Below, piece after piece: positions 43,801 to 53,076 of a stretch of DNA of 64,000 bases (position 1 is its first letter; each line of letters opens with the position of its first letter). The position numbers were made by a program, and so were the translations under genes. The notes beneath the pieces were generated by a model. It ran no database searches and had not been told where the DNA came from. It saw nothing but the letters and a program-made list of their open reading frames with translations. This DNA is from an uncultured Bryobacterales bacterium (lineage in GTDB: Bacteria > Acidobacteriota > Terriglobia > Bryobacterales > UBA6623). Location of the stretch: positions 124,001 to 188,000 of the forward strand of contig CATOTH010000011.1 in the NCBI GenBank assembly GCA_951813065.1, in the 5' to 3' direction.

Positions 43801-44570
43801 GAAACATCTGCACCATCGCGATGCGCGAATTCTCGGTGTACTTCACGTCGCCAATCGCGTATATCGTCCTCGTTATGTTCGCAATCATTTTCGGCTACTT
43901 CTTTGCCACGGGCCTGGCCTTCTTTCTTGACTACAGCGCCAGCATGGCAGCCCAGGGCGGCATGGGCGCGCCGACGATGAATGTCAACCAGTTCGTGATC
44001 GAGCCGTCGCTCGGCAACATGAGCATCGTACTGCTCTTCATGGTGCCGATGATCACCATGCGGTTGTTCGCCGAGGAGAAGCGGAGCGGCACGATCGAAC
44101 TGCTGCTGACTTCGCCGCTGAAGGACTATCACATCGTTATCGGCAAGTGGGCCGGGGCCCTGATGCTCTACGCCTGCATGCTGCTGGTGGCGGTCGTGAA
44201 CATCTCGGTCCTGTTCATCTACACCACTCCGGACTGGAAGCCGTTGCTGGTTTCCTTGCTCGGCCTCCTGCTGATGGGCGGTTCGATGATCGCCCTCGGG
44301 ACGTTCCTCTCGACCTTGACCCGCAACCAGATCGTGGCCGGCGCGCTGACCTTCGGGGTCCTATTGCTGCTGTGGGTTCTCAACTGGGTGTCGTCGTTCG
44401 AGAGCTCGACGTTCAGCCGATTGTGCGAATACCTGGCGATCTCGCCGCATTATGAGCAGTTCTCCAAGGGTGTGATCGAGTTGAAGGACCTGCTTTACTA
44501 CCTCAGTGCCATCTCTCTGGGGTTGTTCCTGAGCAAGCGGTCGCTCGAAGCGCTCCGTTGGAAGGCATAG
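43797..44570 (+). CDS. ABC-2 type permease (GldF-like)
   Basis: 257 residues, six membrane helices. MRNICTIAMREFSVYFTSPIAYIVLVMFAIIFGYFF is the typical GldF/ABC-2 start, and RLFAEEKRSGTIELLLTSPLKDYHIVIGKWAG is the conserved cytoplasmic coupling region. It pairs with the upstream ATPase (ATGA overlap) to form an exporter of unknown substrate. The GldG-like gene follows after 11 bp with a GGGGGGCAAGCG leader. Confidence 0.9.
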   Translation: MRNICTIAMREFSVYFTSPIAYIVLVMFAIIFGYFFATGLAFFLDYSASMAAQGGMGAPTMNVNQFVIEPSLGNMSIVLLFMVPMITMRLFAEEKRSGTIELLLTSPLKDYHIVIGKWAGALMLYACMLLVAVVNISVLFIYTTPDWKPLLVSLLGLLLMGGSMIALGTFLSTLTRNQIVAGALTFGVLLLLWVLNWVSSFESSTFSRLCEYLAISPHYEQFSKGVIELKDLLYYLSAISLGLFLSKRSLEALRWKA

Positions 44571-44581
44571 GGGGGCAAGCG

Positions 44582-46036
44582 ATGAACTTCTTGCAATCCA
44601 GGGTGTTTCGATCCGGCGGCTACTCCGCCCTCTACGTGTTGGTCTTCGTAGGGATCCTGAGCGCTGTGAACTGGCTGGGTGTCCAGTACAACGAGACATA
44701 TGACGCGACGAGCCGCAAGCTATACAGCTTGTCGGACCAGACCCACAAGATCCTGGACAATCTGGATCGCGACGTCACCATGTCGTACTTCGACCGCACC
44801 GGGCAGTTCGACATGGCGGCCGACATGCTGCGGCGATACGAGAACGCTTCCAACCGCGTCAGGGTGGAATACATCGACCCGGACGAGGATCCGGTCAAGA
44901 CCGAGGCGATGAACATCCGGACGTACGGGACCCTGATCCTGAACGTCGGTGCCGTTCGCCAGGAAGCGTCTTCGACGAGCGAACAGGACATCACCAACGC
45001 GATCATCATGGCGCTCAAGGGCCAGCAGAAGACGGCATGCGTGGGAACCGGGCACGGCGAGTCCGCAAGCGCCGACATGGACCGCGACGGTTTCGCCAAT
45101 GCCAAGACTGTGATCGAGGATGCCAACTACGCCTACGAGGACGTCAACCTGGCGCTTGACGGAGTCCCGGACGATTGCACGTTGCTGGTGATCCCAGGTC
45201 CCAGCACTGGGTACTTCGATCCGGAGATCGAGGCTATCAGGGCTTTTGTGGAAGGTGGCGGAAGAGCGCTGTTCATGCTCCGGCCGGCCTTCCCGGACGA
45301 GCGCGGCCGGCGCGACGAGCCCAGTCCCAAGCTGGTCGAGCTGCTTGCGAGCTGGGGCGTGGAGGCCCAGAACGACATTGTGATTGACGAGTCGCCGATC
45401 GGCCAATTGTTTGGCGGCGGGCCCTTCACTCCGTTGGTCAGCAGTTACAAGTACCATCCCATCGTCGAGCCGATGGAGAACGTTGCGACCCTGTTCCCGC
45501 GCGCTCGAAGCGTCGGCAAGGCGGACGAGTCACCGGAAGGCTGGACGCTAGACGAACTGTTCGACACGACCACCTCGAGTTTCGCGACGGCATCCCTCAC
45601 GATTGAGGGCGCTGCGGTGAAACTCGGTCCGGAATCGGCCCGCACCCCCGGCCCTGTCGTGCTCGGAGTCGCTGCGACTTACGACGTGCCGGAGGCGGAG
45701 GAGGCCGAGGCAGGGGAAAACGAGGGCGCGGAAAGCGAGGAGATTTCCGCAGCGGAGGATGAAGCCGAGCCGGAGGGCCGCATCGTGGCAGTCGGATCGT
45801 TCGGCTTCGCCAGCAACTACGGCCTGTCGCTCGGCGGGAACCGTGACCTCTTGCTGAACATGATGAACTGGCTCAGCTCTGATGAGGACTTGATCTCGAT
45901 CCGGCCGAGGGATCCGGATTCGACACCGATCGAGATGACCAGCTCGGAAATGCGCCGGATCTTTTTCGGCAGCATCCTGCTCTTGCCGCTGGTCTTCATC
46001 GTGACCGGCATTTGGACATGGTGGGGCCGGCGCTAG
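44582..46036 (+). CDS. GldG-like membrane-anchored protein
   Basis: 484 residues. One N-terminal helix (YSALYVLVFVGILSAVNWLGVQYN), a large extracytoplasmic GldG/ABC_transp_aux domain (SRKLYSLSDQTHKILDNLDRDVTMSYF, LLVIPGPSTGYFDPEIEAIRAFVEGGGRALFML), an acidic Glu/Ala-rich linker (about 375-400) and a C-terminal helix (FFGSILLLPLVFIVTGIWTWWGRR). The family accompanies ABC-2 exporters and resembles IFT52-type ligand domains. ATG 44582 is chosen because it starts the helix; 44558 lies inside the permease gene. Confidence 0.88.
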   Translation: MNFLQSRVFRSGGYSALYVLVFVGILSAVNWLGVQYNETYDATSRKLYSLSDQTHKILDNLDRDVTMSYFDRTGQFDMAADMLRRYENASNRVRVEYIDPDEDPVKTEAMNIRTYGTLILNVGAVRQEASSTSEQDITNAIIMALKGQQKTACVGTGHGESASADMDRDGFANAKTVIEDANYAYEDVNLALDGVPDDCTLLVIPGPSTGYFDPEIEAIRAFVEGGGRALFMLRPAFPDERGRRDEPSPKLVELLASWGVEAQNDIVIDESPIGQLFGGGPFTPLVSSYKYHPIVEPMENVATLFPRARSVGKADESPEGWTLDELFDTTTSSFATASLTIEGAAVKLGPESARTPGPVVLGVAATYDVPEAEEAEAGENEGAESEEISAAEDEAEPEGRIVAVGSFGFASNYGLSLGGNRDLLLNMMNWLSSDEDLISIRPRDPDSTPIEMTSSEMRRIFFGSILLLPLVFIVTGIWTWWGRR

Positions 46037-46148
46037 AGGGTCCGGCCAAGCAAGCAACGGTGAGGTTGCCACAGACCAGGCAGTGCCGGGCGCGCCATGC
46101 GAGATCTCGGAAGCAGCTTGCGAAACGGAAACCAGACAACGGAATGCT

Positions 46149-47531
46149 ATGAAACCGAAACCCCTGCTCATTGCGGTTGCGCTACTTGCCGTGCTTGGAG
46201 GCGCGGTCTGGTATACCCGCGAAAACCCTCCCCCTGCCGACGACGCGGCTCCAAAGGTCATCGACCTGGAGGAAGACAGCATTCGTGAGGTGACGCTGCT
46301 CCGGGCTGGCGAAGACCCGCTCACCGTGGTTCGGGGAGAGGACGACGAGTGGGAGTTCGGGGGCGGCCTGGAGATCGCTGCCGACGACTCTTCGATCGGA
46401 CTGATGATATCGAGCCTGGCTTCGCTGAATGCCGATCGCATGGTTTCGGAGAGCGTTGTCGATTGGGGGCCCTACGAGCTCGACGAGCCTGAACTGGCTG
46501 TTAGCTACAAGCTCGAGGATGGTGGCGGCGAGTTGCGGTTCGGTCGGGAAACGCCGACCGGATCCGGCGTTTTCGCCCGCCTCGAGGGCGACCCGCGGCT
46601 CTTCACCGTCTATAGCTACAACAAGACATCTTTCGAGAAATCGGTCTTCGACCTGCGCGACAAGCGGTTGCTGCGGCTTGACGAGGACTCCATTTCGACG
46701 ATGACCGTCCGAGCCGGCAGAAACGAGCTGGAGTTCGCTCAAAGCGATGGGGACTGGGCGATCGTCAAGCCAATGGAGCTGCGAGCGGACGATTTCACGG
46801 TGAACGACCTGGAACGCGTCTTGCGCACCGCGGAAATGACCGCCGTGCTGGAGGAGGGCGAGGAGACCGGGAGCCATGCATTCGACACGCCGCTGGCGGT
46901 TGTGACGGTCCACGACGAGGCCGGAAGCCACGAACTGGTTGTTGCCAAGGATGGCGAGGCTTACTATGCCCGCAGCAGTGACCAGAGCGGCGTCTACGAG
47001 GTCAGCTCGACGCTGGCGCAAAGCTTCGATAAGCCGGTTGCCGACTTCCGGAACAAGAAGCTCTTCGACTTCGGCTTCGACGACCCGGCGCGCATCGACG
47101 TGCGCGCGGGAGCCGAGACAGTGGCTGTTGTGCGGGCTGACGACAAATGGGTATTGGAATCCCATGAGGGCAGGGAAGCGGACGGGGAAAACGTCCAGAC
47201 GCTGCTCGACCGCCTTCGCGGGCTGACCGCGACGGAGTTTCCCTCGGACCGTGAATCGGACAAGGCGAAATACGGGCTCGGGCAGGCAGCGATCCAAGCC
47301 ACCGTGACGCCGCAAGGCGAAGCGGCAGAGGCCGAGACGGTGCTCGTGTCCTCGCTTGAGGAGGTGCCGACCTACGCGGCTCGCGATGGGGAGCCGTCGA
47401 CGTACACAATCGAGCAATCCGCCGCGCAGGACATCCAGCGGGCCGTGGAGACCTTGATCGCGCCCCCCGAACCCGAGGAGTCCGAAGCCGATCCGGCGGA
47501 CGAGGGCACCGCGGACTCCGATTCCGGGTAG
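46149..47531 (+). CDS. DUF4340-domain protein of the ABC export cluster
   Basis: 460 residues. A single N-terminal anchor (MKPKPLLIAVALLAVLGGAVWY) is followed by two DUF4340-like regions built of beta strands (VFDLRDKRLLRLDEDSISTMTV, then VADFRNKKLFDFGFDDPARIDVRAG). The C-terminus is Glu/Pro/Ala-rich. DUF4340 proteins regularly follow GldG-like genes, which is the case here after a 112-bp gap, so it probably works with the exporter on the outer face of the membrane. The start at 46149 is chosen for the anchor; the ribosome site is weak. Confidence 0.85.
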   Translation: MKPKPLLIAVALLAVLGGAVWYTRENPPPADDAAPKVIDLEEDSIREVTLLRAGEDPLTVVRGEDDEWEFGGGLEIAADDSSIGLMISSLASLNADRMVSESVVDWGPYELDEPELAVSYKLEDGGGELRFGRETPTGSGVFARLEGDPRLFTVYSYNKTSFEKSVFDLRDKRLLRLDEDSISTMTVRAGRNELEFAQSDGDWAIVKPMELRADDFTVNDLERVLRTAEMTAVLEEGEETGSHAFDTPLAVVTVHDEAGSHELVVAKDGEAYYARSSDQSGVYEVSSTLAQSFDKPVADFRNKKLFDFGFDDPARIDVRAGAETVAVVRADDKWVLESHEGREADGENVQTLLDRLRGLTATEFPSDRESDKAKYGLGQAAIQATVTPQGEAAEAETVLVSSLEEVPTYAARDGEPSTYTIEQSAAQDIQRAVETLIAPPEPEESEADPADEGTADSDSG

Positions 47532-47593
47532 CGGGAAGCGGCGTCCCTGGCAGGCCCCGGGGCTCTCGCGGCCTTCGCTACCATGCAAGGAGC

Positions 47594-48115
47594 ATGGAAG
47601 AACTTCGCTCCCTGATTCGGGAGGTGCCCGATTTTCCAAAGCCGGGCATCCTCTTCTACGACATCACCACGGCCCTGAAGGATCCTCAAGGGCTTGACCT
47701 GGTCTCGCGGGGTCTTGCTGACGCGGCGTCGGACAAGGGCGTCGATCTCGTTGCCGGGATCGAATCGAGGGGATTCCTGTTCGGTCCGACGCTGGCCCTG
47801 CAACTCGGCACCGGGTTTGCCTTGATGCGCAAGCCCGGCAAACTGCCGGCAACAACAGTCTGCGTCACCTACGAGCTTGAGTACGGCAGCGACTCGCTCG
47901 AGATCCACACTGATGCCATCCAGCCGGGCCAGCGCGTCTTGGTTGTCGACGACCTGTTGGCGACCGGCGGAACGGCAGCTGCTGCGGTCAGGCTTGTCGA
48001 ACAGGCTGGCGGCGAGGTGGTTGGCCTGTCATTCGTCGTCGAACTCGATTTCCTGAACGGTCGGAATCGTCTGGCGGGCTACGATATCTCTTCGCTGCTG
48101 CGATACGAGAAGTAG
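47594..48115 (+). CDS. apt: Adenine phosphoribosyltransferase
   Basis: 173 residues, the usual size. It salvages adenine to AMP using PRPP. The PRPP-binding motif is VLVVDDLLATGGTAAAAV; other family segments are IREVPDFPKPGILFYDITTAL, GIESRGFLFG and MRKPGKLPATTVCVTYELEYGSDSLEIH. A CAAGGAGC ribosome site precedes the ATG. It is the first of a run of housekeeping genes and is followed by ispE after 21 bp; prs, which makes PRPP, is two genes downstream. Confidence 0.97.
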   Translation: MEELRSLIREVPDFPKPGILFYDITTALKDPQGLDLVSRGLADAASDKGVDLVAGIESRGFLFGPTLALQLGTGFALMRKPGKLPATTVCVTYELEYGSDSLEIHTDAIQPGQRVLVVDDLLATGGTAAAAVRLVEQAGGEVVGLSFVVELDFLNGRNRLAGYDISSLLRYEK

Positions 48116-48136
48116 GTCTGTCGGTCACCCTGCGCG

Positions 48137-49096
48137 ATGCCAAGGTCTTATCCGCCACAGCATTGCCGCTTCTTGGCCTGCGCGAAGATCAACCTCGGCT
48201 TGCGGGTCCTGGACCGTCGGCCTGACGGCTACCACAACATCAGCACGGTCTTCCAAACAGTGGGTCTGGCCGACGAGGTTGATATCTCTTTCTGGCATGG
48301 TGAGTCGCGGTCGCTGGAGTTCTCGTGCGATCGCCCGGACCTTGACAACACCGAGAATCTGGCCTGGAGGGCGGCGGACATGGCTCTCCGCCGGCTGGAC
48401 ATCCAGGCCCGTGTTCGCGTTCGGGTCCGCAAGCAGATTCCGACCGGCGCCGGGCTGGGCGGCGGCTCGAGTGACGCCGCCGCCGTGTTGGTGGCCTTCG
48501 AGTCCGCGATTCTCGGCAAGCGCGTGCGCCGGTCCGCGATACACGACATCGCCTGCGAACTCGGTAGCGACGTGCCGTATTTCCTCACCGCTGGGACTGC
48601 TTCCGGCACCGGCCGAGGCACGGATGTTGTTCCGGTTCCCGATCTGCCTCGGAAGCCGGTCGTGCTCGTTCTTCCCGACATTGAAGTCTCGACGGCGTGG
48701 GCGTACCGGGCGCTGGCCGAGAGCCGTGAAGGTTTGACACGCCCTGACCCGGATTCTAAAATAGTGGGGTTTGGTGGCAGTCTCATTCCGTTCCAGTTCG
48801 GGGATCGCGACGTTCGCCCCGGGTCGTTGTTGAATGACTTCGAGGGCGTTGTCTTCCAACGGTTTCCGATCCTAGGCGAACTCAAGGGCAAGCTGCTCGC
48901 GCTGGGCGCTCGGCCTGCGCTTCTCTCCGGCTCGGGGTCGACGGTGTTCGGGCTCTTCGATTTGGACGAACTCGCGGAAGCGGCGGCGGCGGAAGTCGCG
49001 GCGGACGGATTGCGGGTCAAGATCACGGAAATCGTTTCCCGTACTGATCTGGGGATGCAACTGGCGATGGACGAGGACGCGGACGGGCGCGCTTGA
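48137..49096 (+). CDS. ispE: 4-diphosphocytidyl-2-C-methyl-D-erythritol kinase
   Basis: 319 residues. It phosphorylates CDP-methylerythritol in the MEP isoprenoid pathway. GHMP-kinase features: the AKINLGLRVLDRRPDGYHNI start with Lys17, glycine loop PTGAGLGGGSSDAAAVL (about 102-118), and LLSGSGSTVFGLF near the C-terminus. Slightly longer than E. coli IspE (283) through insertions near residues 190-215. Followed by prs after 13 bp. Confidence 0.95.
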   Translation: MPRSYPPQHCRFLACAKINLGLRVLDRRPDGYHNISTVFQTVGLADEVDISFWHGESRSLEFSCDRPDLDNTENLAWRAADMALRRLDIQARVRVRVRKQIPTGAGLGGGSSDAAAVLVAFESAILGKRVRRSAIHDIACELGSDVPYFLTAGTASGTGRGTDVVPVPDLPRKPVVLVLPDIEVSTAWAYRALAESREGLTRPDPDSKIVGFGGSLIPFQFGDRDVRPGSLLNDFEGVVFQRFPILGELKGKLLALGARPALLSGSGSTVFGLFDLDELAEAAAAEVAADGLRVKITEIVSRTDLGMQLAMDEDADGRA

Positions 49097-49109
49097 GAGG
49101 CAATCGGAA

Positions 49110-50057
49110 GTGGAGAACCAGTCTCGGCTGAAAGTGTTTACCGGCTCGGCGAACCCGGCCCTGGCAGCTGCCATCTGCAGCCACCTGGGCTGCGACCTCG
49201 GCAAGATCACGTTGCGGCAGTTTTCCGACGGGGAGGTCCACCTGCAGATCGACGAGAACGTCCGCGGCACGGATGTCTTCGTCGTGCAGCCGACGTGCAC
49301 TCCGGTCGACCGTCACTTGCTGGAGTTGCTGCTCATGCTGGATGCGATGCGGCGCGCTTCGGCGAAGCGCATCACGGCGGTCCTGCCCTATTACGGATAC
49401 TCGCGGCAAGATCGCAAGGACCGGCCGCGGGTTCCGATCTCGGCGAAGCTCGTCGCCAGTCTGCTCGTCGCCTCGGGAGCGGATCGCGTGCTGACGCTGG
49501 ACTTGCATGCCGCGCAGATCCAGGGGTTCTTCGACATACCCGTCGATCATCTCTACGGCCGGCCCGTGCTCGTGGAGTACCTCCAGTCGCTTAACCTTCC
49601 AAACCCGAAGGTCGTCTCTCCTGACGCCGGGGGCGTCGAGCGCGCTCGCGCGCTCGCCAAGCGCCTCAACGCGCCGCTCGCCATCATCGACAAGCGCCGC
49701 GAGGAGGCCAACGTCTCGGAGGTCATGCACGTCATCGGTGACGTCGCCGGCCATACCTGCGTCATCATCGATGACCTGGTCGATACGGCGGGGACATTAG
49801 TACATTGTGTTGATGCCCTGCTCGAGCAGGGAGCGACCGCGGTCTACGCGGTCTGCACCCATGCCGTGCTTTCCGGCGCGGCTGTCGATAGAATAAAAGC
49901 ATCCGACCTCGTGGAGTTGGTCGTTACCGACTCGATTCCGCTCTCCGGGGAAGCGGAGGCGAGCGACAAGATCCGCCAACTGAGCGTAGCGCGGCTGCTG
50001 GCGCGTGGCATCGATTCGATCCACAGCGAGTCGTCCATCAGCATGCTCTTCGGTTAG
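49110..50057 (+). CDS. prs: Ribose-phosphate pyrophosphokinase
   Basis: 315 residues, standard length. It makes PRPP from ribose 5-phosphate and ATP. Visible motifs: the flexible catalytic loop YYGYSRQDRKDRPRVPISAKLVA, VVSPDAGGVERARALAK, and the PRPP-binding CVIIDDLVDTAGTL. GTG start at 49110 with a GAGAGGC ribosome site. One of the most conserved genes in the window. Confidence 0.98.
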   Translation: MENQSRLKVFTGSANPALAAAICSHLGCDLGKITLRQFSDGEVHLQIDENVRGTDVFVVQPTCTPVDRHLLELLLMLDAMRRASAKRITAVLPYYGYSRQDRKDRPRVPISAKLVASLLVASGADRVLTLDLHAAQIQGFFDIPVDHLYGRPVLVEYLQSLNLPNPKVVSPDAGGVERARALAKRLNAPLAIIDKRREEANVSEVMHVIGDVAGHTCVIIDDLVDTAGTLVHCVDALLEQGATAVYAVCTHAVLSGAAVDRIKASDLVELVVTDSIPLSGEAEASDKIRQLSVARLLARGIDSIHSESSISMLFG

Positions 50058-50125
50058 GGGGACTGCGTCCCGGGGACGGGGCGCGCGGAATCAGCCGCAC
50101 GGGTGGCGGGCAGGAGTGGATTGCA

Positions 50126-50764
50126 ATGCAGCAACAAATCGAACTGGAAGTGGCGGCGCGCGAGGAGCGCGGCAAGAACGCGGCTCGCCGCCTGCGTGGT
50201 ACCGGCCGTGTGCCGGCAATTGTCTACGGTCTGGGCGCCCCTCCGCAGGCGGTGGCCATTGACTGCCACGAGATCACGAACGTCCTCAAGGACCCGGCAG
50301 GCCATAACCGCGTCTTCAACCTCCAGAGCAACGGATCGAGCGAGCACGCCATGGCGGTCGACTATCAGATCGATCCGGTCAAGCACTCCCTGCTGCATGT
50401 TGACTTGCGGAGGGTCGACCTTGCCAAGCCGGTCACGGTCTCCGTACCCATCTCCGCTGTCGGGACTGCCGTCGGGGTGAAGACCGAGGGCGGCTTCGAG
50501 GAGATGGTCAATCGCGAGGTCCGGGTCGAGTGCCTTCCCCTCGATATCCCCGAGCACATCGATGTTGCAATCGACGACCTGCATATTGGCCAGTCGATCC
50601 GCGCCAAGGACATTCCGGCCAGCGACAAGTACAAGCTAGCCGATGACGGCGAGAAGCTGCTCTTGCATATCATGGCTTCCAGGGCTAGTGCCGACGAGGA
50701 CGTCGCCGCCGAGGGCGAGGGCGAAGAAGACGTTGAGCCCGCCGAAGGCGAGCCGGCGGAATAG
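50126..50764 (+). CDS. rplY: 50S ribosomal protein L25 (CTC form)
   Basis: 212 residues: the L25 5S-rRNA-binding domain (about 1-95; ELEVAAREERGKNAARRLRGTGRVPAIVYGLG) plus the CTC/TL5 C-terminal domain (about 96-185), then an acidic Glu-rich tail (about 185-212). CAGGAGTGG precedes the ATG. The order prs-rplY-pth is widely conserved. Confidence 0.95.
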   Translation: MQQQIELEVAAREERGKNAARRLRGTGRVPAIVYGLGAPPQAVAIDCHEITNVLKDPAGHNRVFNLQSNGSSEHAMAVDYQIDPVKHSLLHVDLRRVDLAKPVTVSVPISAVGTAVGVKTEGGFEEMVNREVRVECLPLDIPEHIDVAIDDLHIGQSIRAKDIPASDKYKLADDGEKLLLHIMASRASADEDVAAEGEGEEDVEPAEGEPAE

Positions 50765-50814
50765 GGACGTGAGAGCGGATCGGTCCGGCATTGCGCCCGG
50801 ACGTAGAGGGCAGC

Positions 50815-51429
50815 ATGTTTTGGAGGCGCCCCGCCAAGCTTCAGGCCGACTGGCTGATTGTCGGTCTCGGGAACCCCGGCGAGGAGTACCGGCTGACGCC
50901 CCACAATCTGGGATTCCTGACCGTGGAAAGCCTGGCGCAGGACGCAGGCATCCGCGTGGTCCGGCCAGAGGAGAACGCGCTTGTCGGGCGCGGAGAGCTT
51001 TGCGGTTGCTCTGCGATCCTGGCCAAACCGCTCTCGTACATGAACCGCAGCGGTGGGCCGGTCAAGCAGCTCTTGCAGCGGTACAAGCTGCTTCCGGAAC
51101 GGCTGGTTGTGATCTACGACGAGCTGGATCTTCCGTGGGGCAGTTTGCGACTCAAGCAGAAAGGATCGGCGGCGGGGCATAATGGTATGCAGTCCATCGT
51201 TGATTCGCTGGGAACAAGTGAGTTCCCCCGGCTGCGGATCGGAATCCATCCGGGGCACCCTGTCGCCAACGGCGCCAAGTATGTCCTGCGTCCGTTTGGA
51301 CAAGCGGAGGTCCAGGAAGTTCAAGCAATCGTCGGCCGCGCGGCCGACGCCGTTCGCGACATGCTCGCAGAAGGTGCCGAGAAGGCGATGGCGCGGTGTA
51401 ACCGCCGCGACCCCGAGTCATTGGAATAA
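50815..51429 (+). CDS. pth: Peptidyl-tRNA hydrolase
   Basis: 204 residues. It frees tRNA from dropped-off peptidyl-tRNA. Catalytic His30 is in NPGEEYRLTPHNLGF (families usually have TRHN; here TPHN), with conserved Asn20, Asn in SYMNRSG, and Asp/Asn in AGHNGMQS. ATG 50815 follows AGAGGGC; the frame start at 50791 is less well supported. Followed by rpsF after 6 bp. Confidence 0.95.
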   Translation: MFWRRPAKLQADWLIVGLGNPGEEYRLTPHNLGFLTVESLAQDAGIRVVRPEENALVGRGELCGCSAILAKPLSYMNRSGGPVKQLLQRYKLLPERLVVIYDELDLPWGSLRLKQKGSAAGHNGMQSIVDSLGTSEFPRLRIGIHPGHPVANGAKYVLRPFGQAEVQEVQAIVGRAADAVRDMLAEGAEKAMARCNRRDPESLE

Positions 51430-51435
51430 AGCAGA

Positions 51436-51915
51436 ATGAGAATCTACGAATTAGGGTTCATCCTGAAACCCGACCTGCCTGAACAGGACGCGCAGGCCGC
51501 CATTGACGCCGTCAAGCAGGCGTTGACTGACGGCGGCGCGAGCATTGACAAGGTTGACGACTGGGGCAAGCGCCGCCTGTCGTACCGCGTGCGGGGGTTC
51601 TGGAACGGCCACTACGTCTTCATCCAGTACTCCGTGGAAGACGCCAAGGGGCTGACCCGCGAGGTCGAGCGCCGGTTGCGCGTTGCCGAGAACATCATCA
51701 AGTACATGACGATCCGCATTGACGAGGATCTGAAGCGTCTGAAGAAAATGCAGAGCCTGCGCGCCAAGCGTGCGCCGAAACTGGCTGCGAAAGCTGCTGC
51801 GGTGGCCGCCGCAGCGCCGCCTGCCCAGCCGGTAGCGCCGGGCGCTCCGCAGCCCGAAGAGCCGCTGCCGGCGGCCGATGCTGCCGAGCCCAACAAGGCC
51901 CCCGCCTCCGCGTAG
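51436..51915 (+). CDS. rpsF: 30S ribosomal protein S6
   Basis: 159 residues, longer than the usual 95-130. The S6 domain occupies about residues 1-100 (MRIYELGFILKPDLPEQDAQAAIDAVKQAL, DKVDDWGKRRLSYRVRGFWNGHYV). After a basic linker comes an Ala/Pro-rich low-complexity tail (about 115-159). S6 pairs with S18, encoded next, on the 30S platform. Confidence 0.95.
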   Translation: MRIYELGFILKPDLPEQDAQAAIDAVKQALTDGGASIDKVDDWGKRRLSYRVRGFWNGHYVFIQYSVEDAKGLTREVERRLRVAENIIKYMTIRIDEDLKRLKKMQSLRAKRAPKLAAKAAAVAAAAPPAQPVAPGAPQPEEPLPAADAAEPNKAPASA

Positions 51916-51941
51916 GCCCGGGCAACGAGAGGAATTCACGC

Positions 51942-52331
51942 ATGGCTGAGAACGAAGCGAAATCAACGCCCGCCCCGTCGGAGACCCGCCCCGGCAGGCC
52001 ATCTTCCGGTGGCGCAGGCGGCGGACACCCGCGCCGGGACCGCGGCTCAGACGGCCGTGGACGGCCCGGTGGGGGAAAGCGGTTTTTCCGGCGGCGCAGG
52101 GTCGACTTCTTCAGCGTCAGCCGGATCGACCATATCGACTACAAGGACGCCAACATGCTCAAGCAGTTTGTGGGCGACCGGGGAAAGATCAAGCCTCGCC
52201 GTCATACCGGGTTGAGTGCGAAGCACCAGCGAGAACTGCGCCGCGCCATCAAGCGCGCCCGCAACCTTGCCTTGCTGCCGTTCGCAGGGGTCATCGAGAA
52301 GACGAAGCCGGGAGCAAGCACCGATGGTTGA
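51942..52331 (+). CDS. rpsR: 30S ribosomal protein S18 with N-terminal extension
   Basis: 129 residues; typical S18 is 75-90. The S18 core is at about 55-125 (DYKDANMLKQFVGDRGKIKPRRHTGLSAKHQRELRRAIKRARNLALLPF). The first 45 residues are a Gly/Arg/Pro/Ser-rich disordered extension. A GAGAGG site precedes the ATG. Overlaps the rplI start by 8 nt. Confidence 0.95.
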   Translation: MAENEAKSTPAPSETRPGRPSSGGAGGGHPRRDRGSDGRGRPGGGKRFFRRRRVDFFSVSRIDHIDYKDANMLKQFVGDRGKIKPRRHTGLSAKHQRELRRAIKRARNLALLPFAGVIEKTKPGASTDG

Positions 52332-53076
52332 AGTGATTCTCAAGAAAGACATCTACAAGCTGGGTGACCGCGGCGAGGTGGTTAGAGTCGCGCCCGGCTA
52401 TGCCAGAAACTACTTGTACCCGCAACGGCTGGCGATCCCCGCCGACAAGGGCAGTCTCAAGCAGCTGGACGACATGAGGGCCGCGGCTGACCGCGAGGCG
52501 GTCCGGCTGCGGGGCGACGCCGAAAAGCAGGTGGACGCGTTGGAAGGCGTGACGGTTCGTATTGTTGCCCGCGCGAGCCTGAACAACCAGCTGTACGGAT
52601 CGGTCACGGCCCGCGACATCGCGGCGAGCCTCGCCGGACTCGGGATCGAGGTGAACCGTCACCGAATCCAGCTCAAGACGCCGTTTCGCACGCTGGGTGA
52701 TTTCGAAGTGCCGGTCCACATCTACAAGGACTTGGCCTCGACAGTCAAGGTGGAGATCCGCGCGGAGGGCCGCGAGGACGAGCCCTTGGCTCGGAGCGTG
52801 CAATCCGCGGAACAGTTCGAGTTTGCCCCGGCGCCCGTTCGCGAGGAGGAGGGTGAGGAATCCGCCCAGGAAGCCGGCGAGGATGCCTCCGCTGGCGAGG
52901 CCGATGTTCCGGTGGAAGCGGACGCCGCTCCTGAGGAGGGTGCTGCCGCCGCTACGGCTGGTTCGGAGGCCGAGTCCGAGCCCGTTCCCAGCCCGGCTGC
53001 CGAAACCCCCGTCGAGCCTGCAGCCTCAGCCGATTTGGCCGAGGAGCCGGCCGAGGGCGCGACCGTTGCCGACTGA
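52324..53076 (+). CDS. rplI: 50S ribosomal protein L9 with long acidic tail
   Basis: 250 residues versus about 150 normally. The standard L9 domains cover residues 1-150 (VEVILKKDIYKLGDRGEVVRVAPGYARNYLYPQRLAIPA; NQLYGSVTARDIAASLAGLGIEVNRHRIQL). The remaining 80-90 residues are almost only Glu, Ala, Pro, Asp and Ser. ATG 52324 is inside the rpsR end, giving a coupled start; the longer frame from 52216 is an overlap artefact. Confidence 0.95.
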   Translation: MVEVILKKDIYKLGDRGEVVRVAPGYARNYLYPQRLAIPADKGSLKQLDDMRAAADREAVRLRGDAEKQVDALEGVTVRIVARASLNNQLYGSVTARDIAASLAGLGIEVNRHRIQLKTPFRTLGDFEVPVHIYKDLASTVKVEIRAEGREDEPLARSVQSAEQFEFAPAPVREEEGEESAQEAGEDASAGEADVPVEADAAPEEGAAAATAGSEAESEPVPSPAAETPVEPAASADLAEEPAEGATVAD

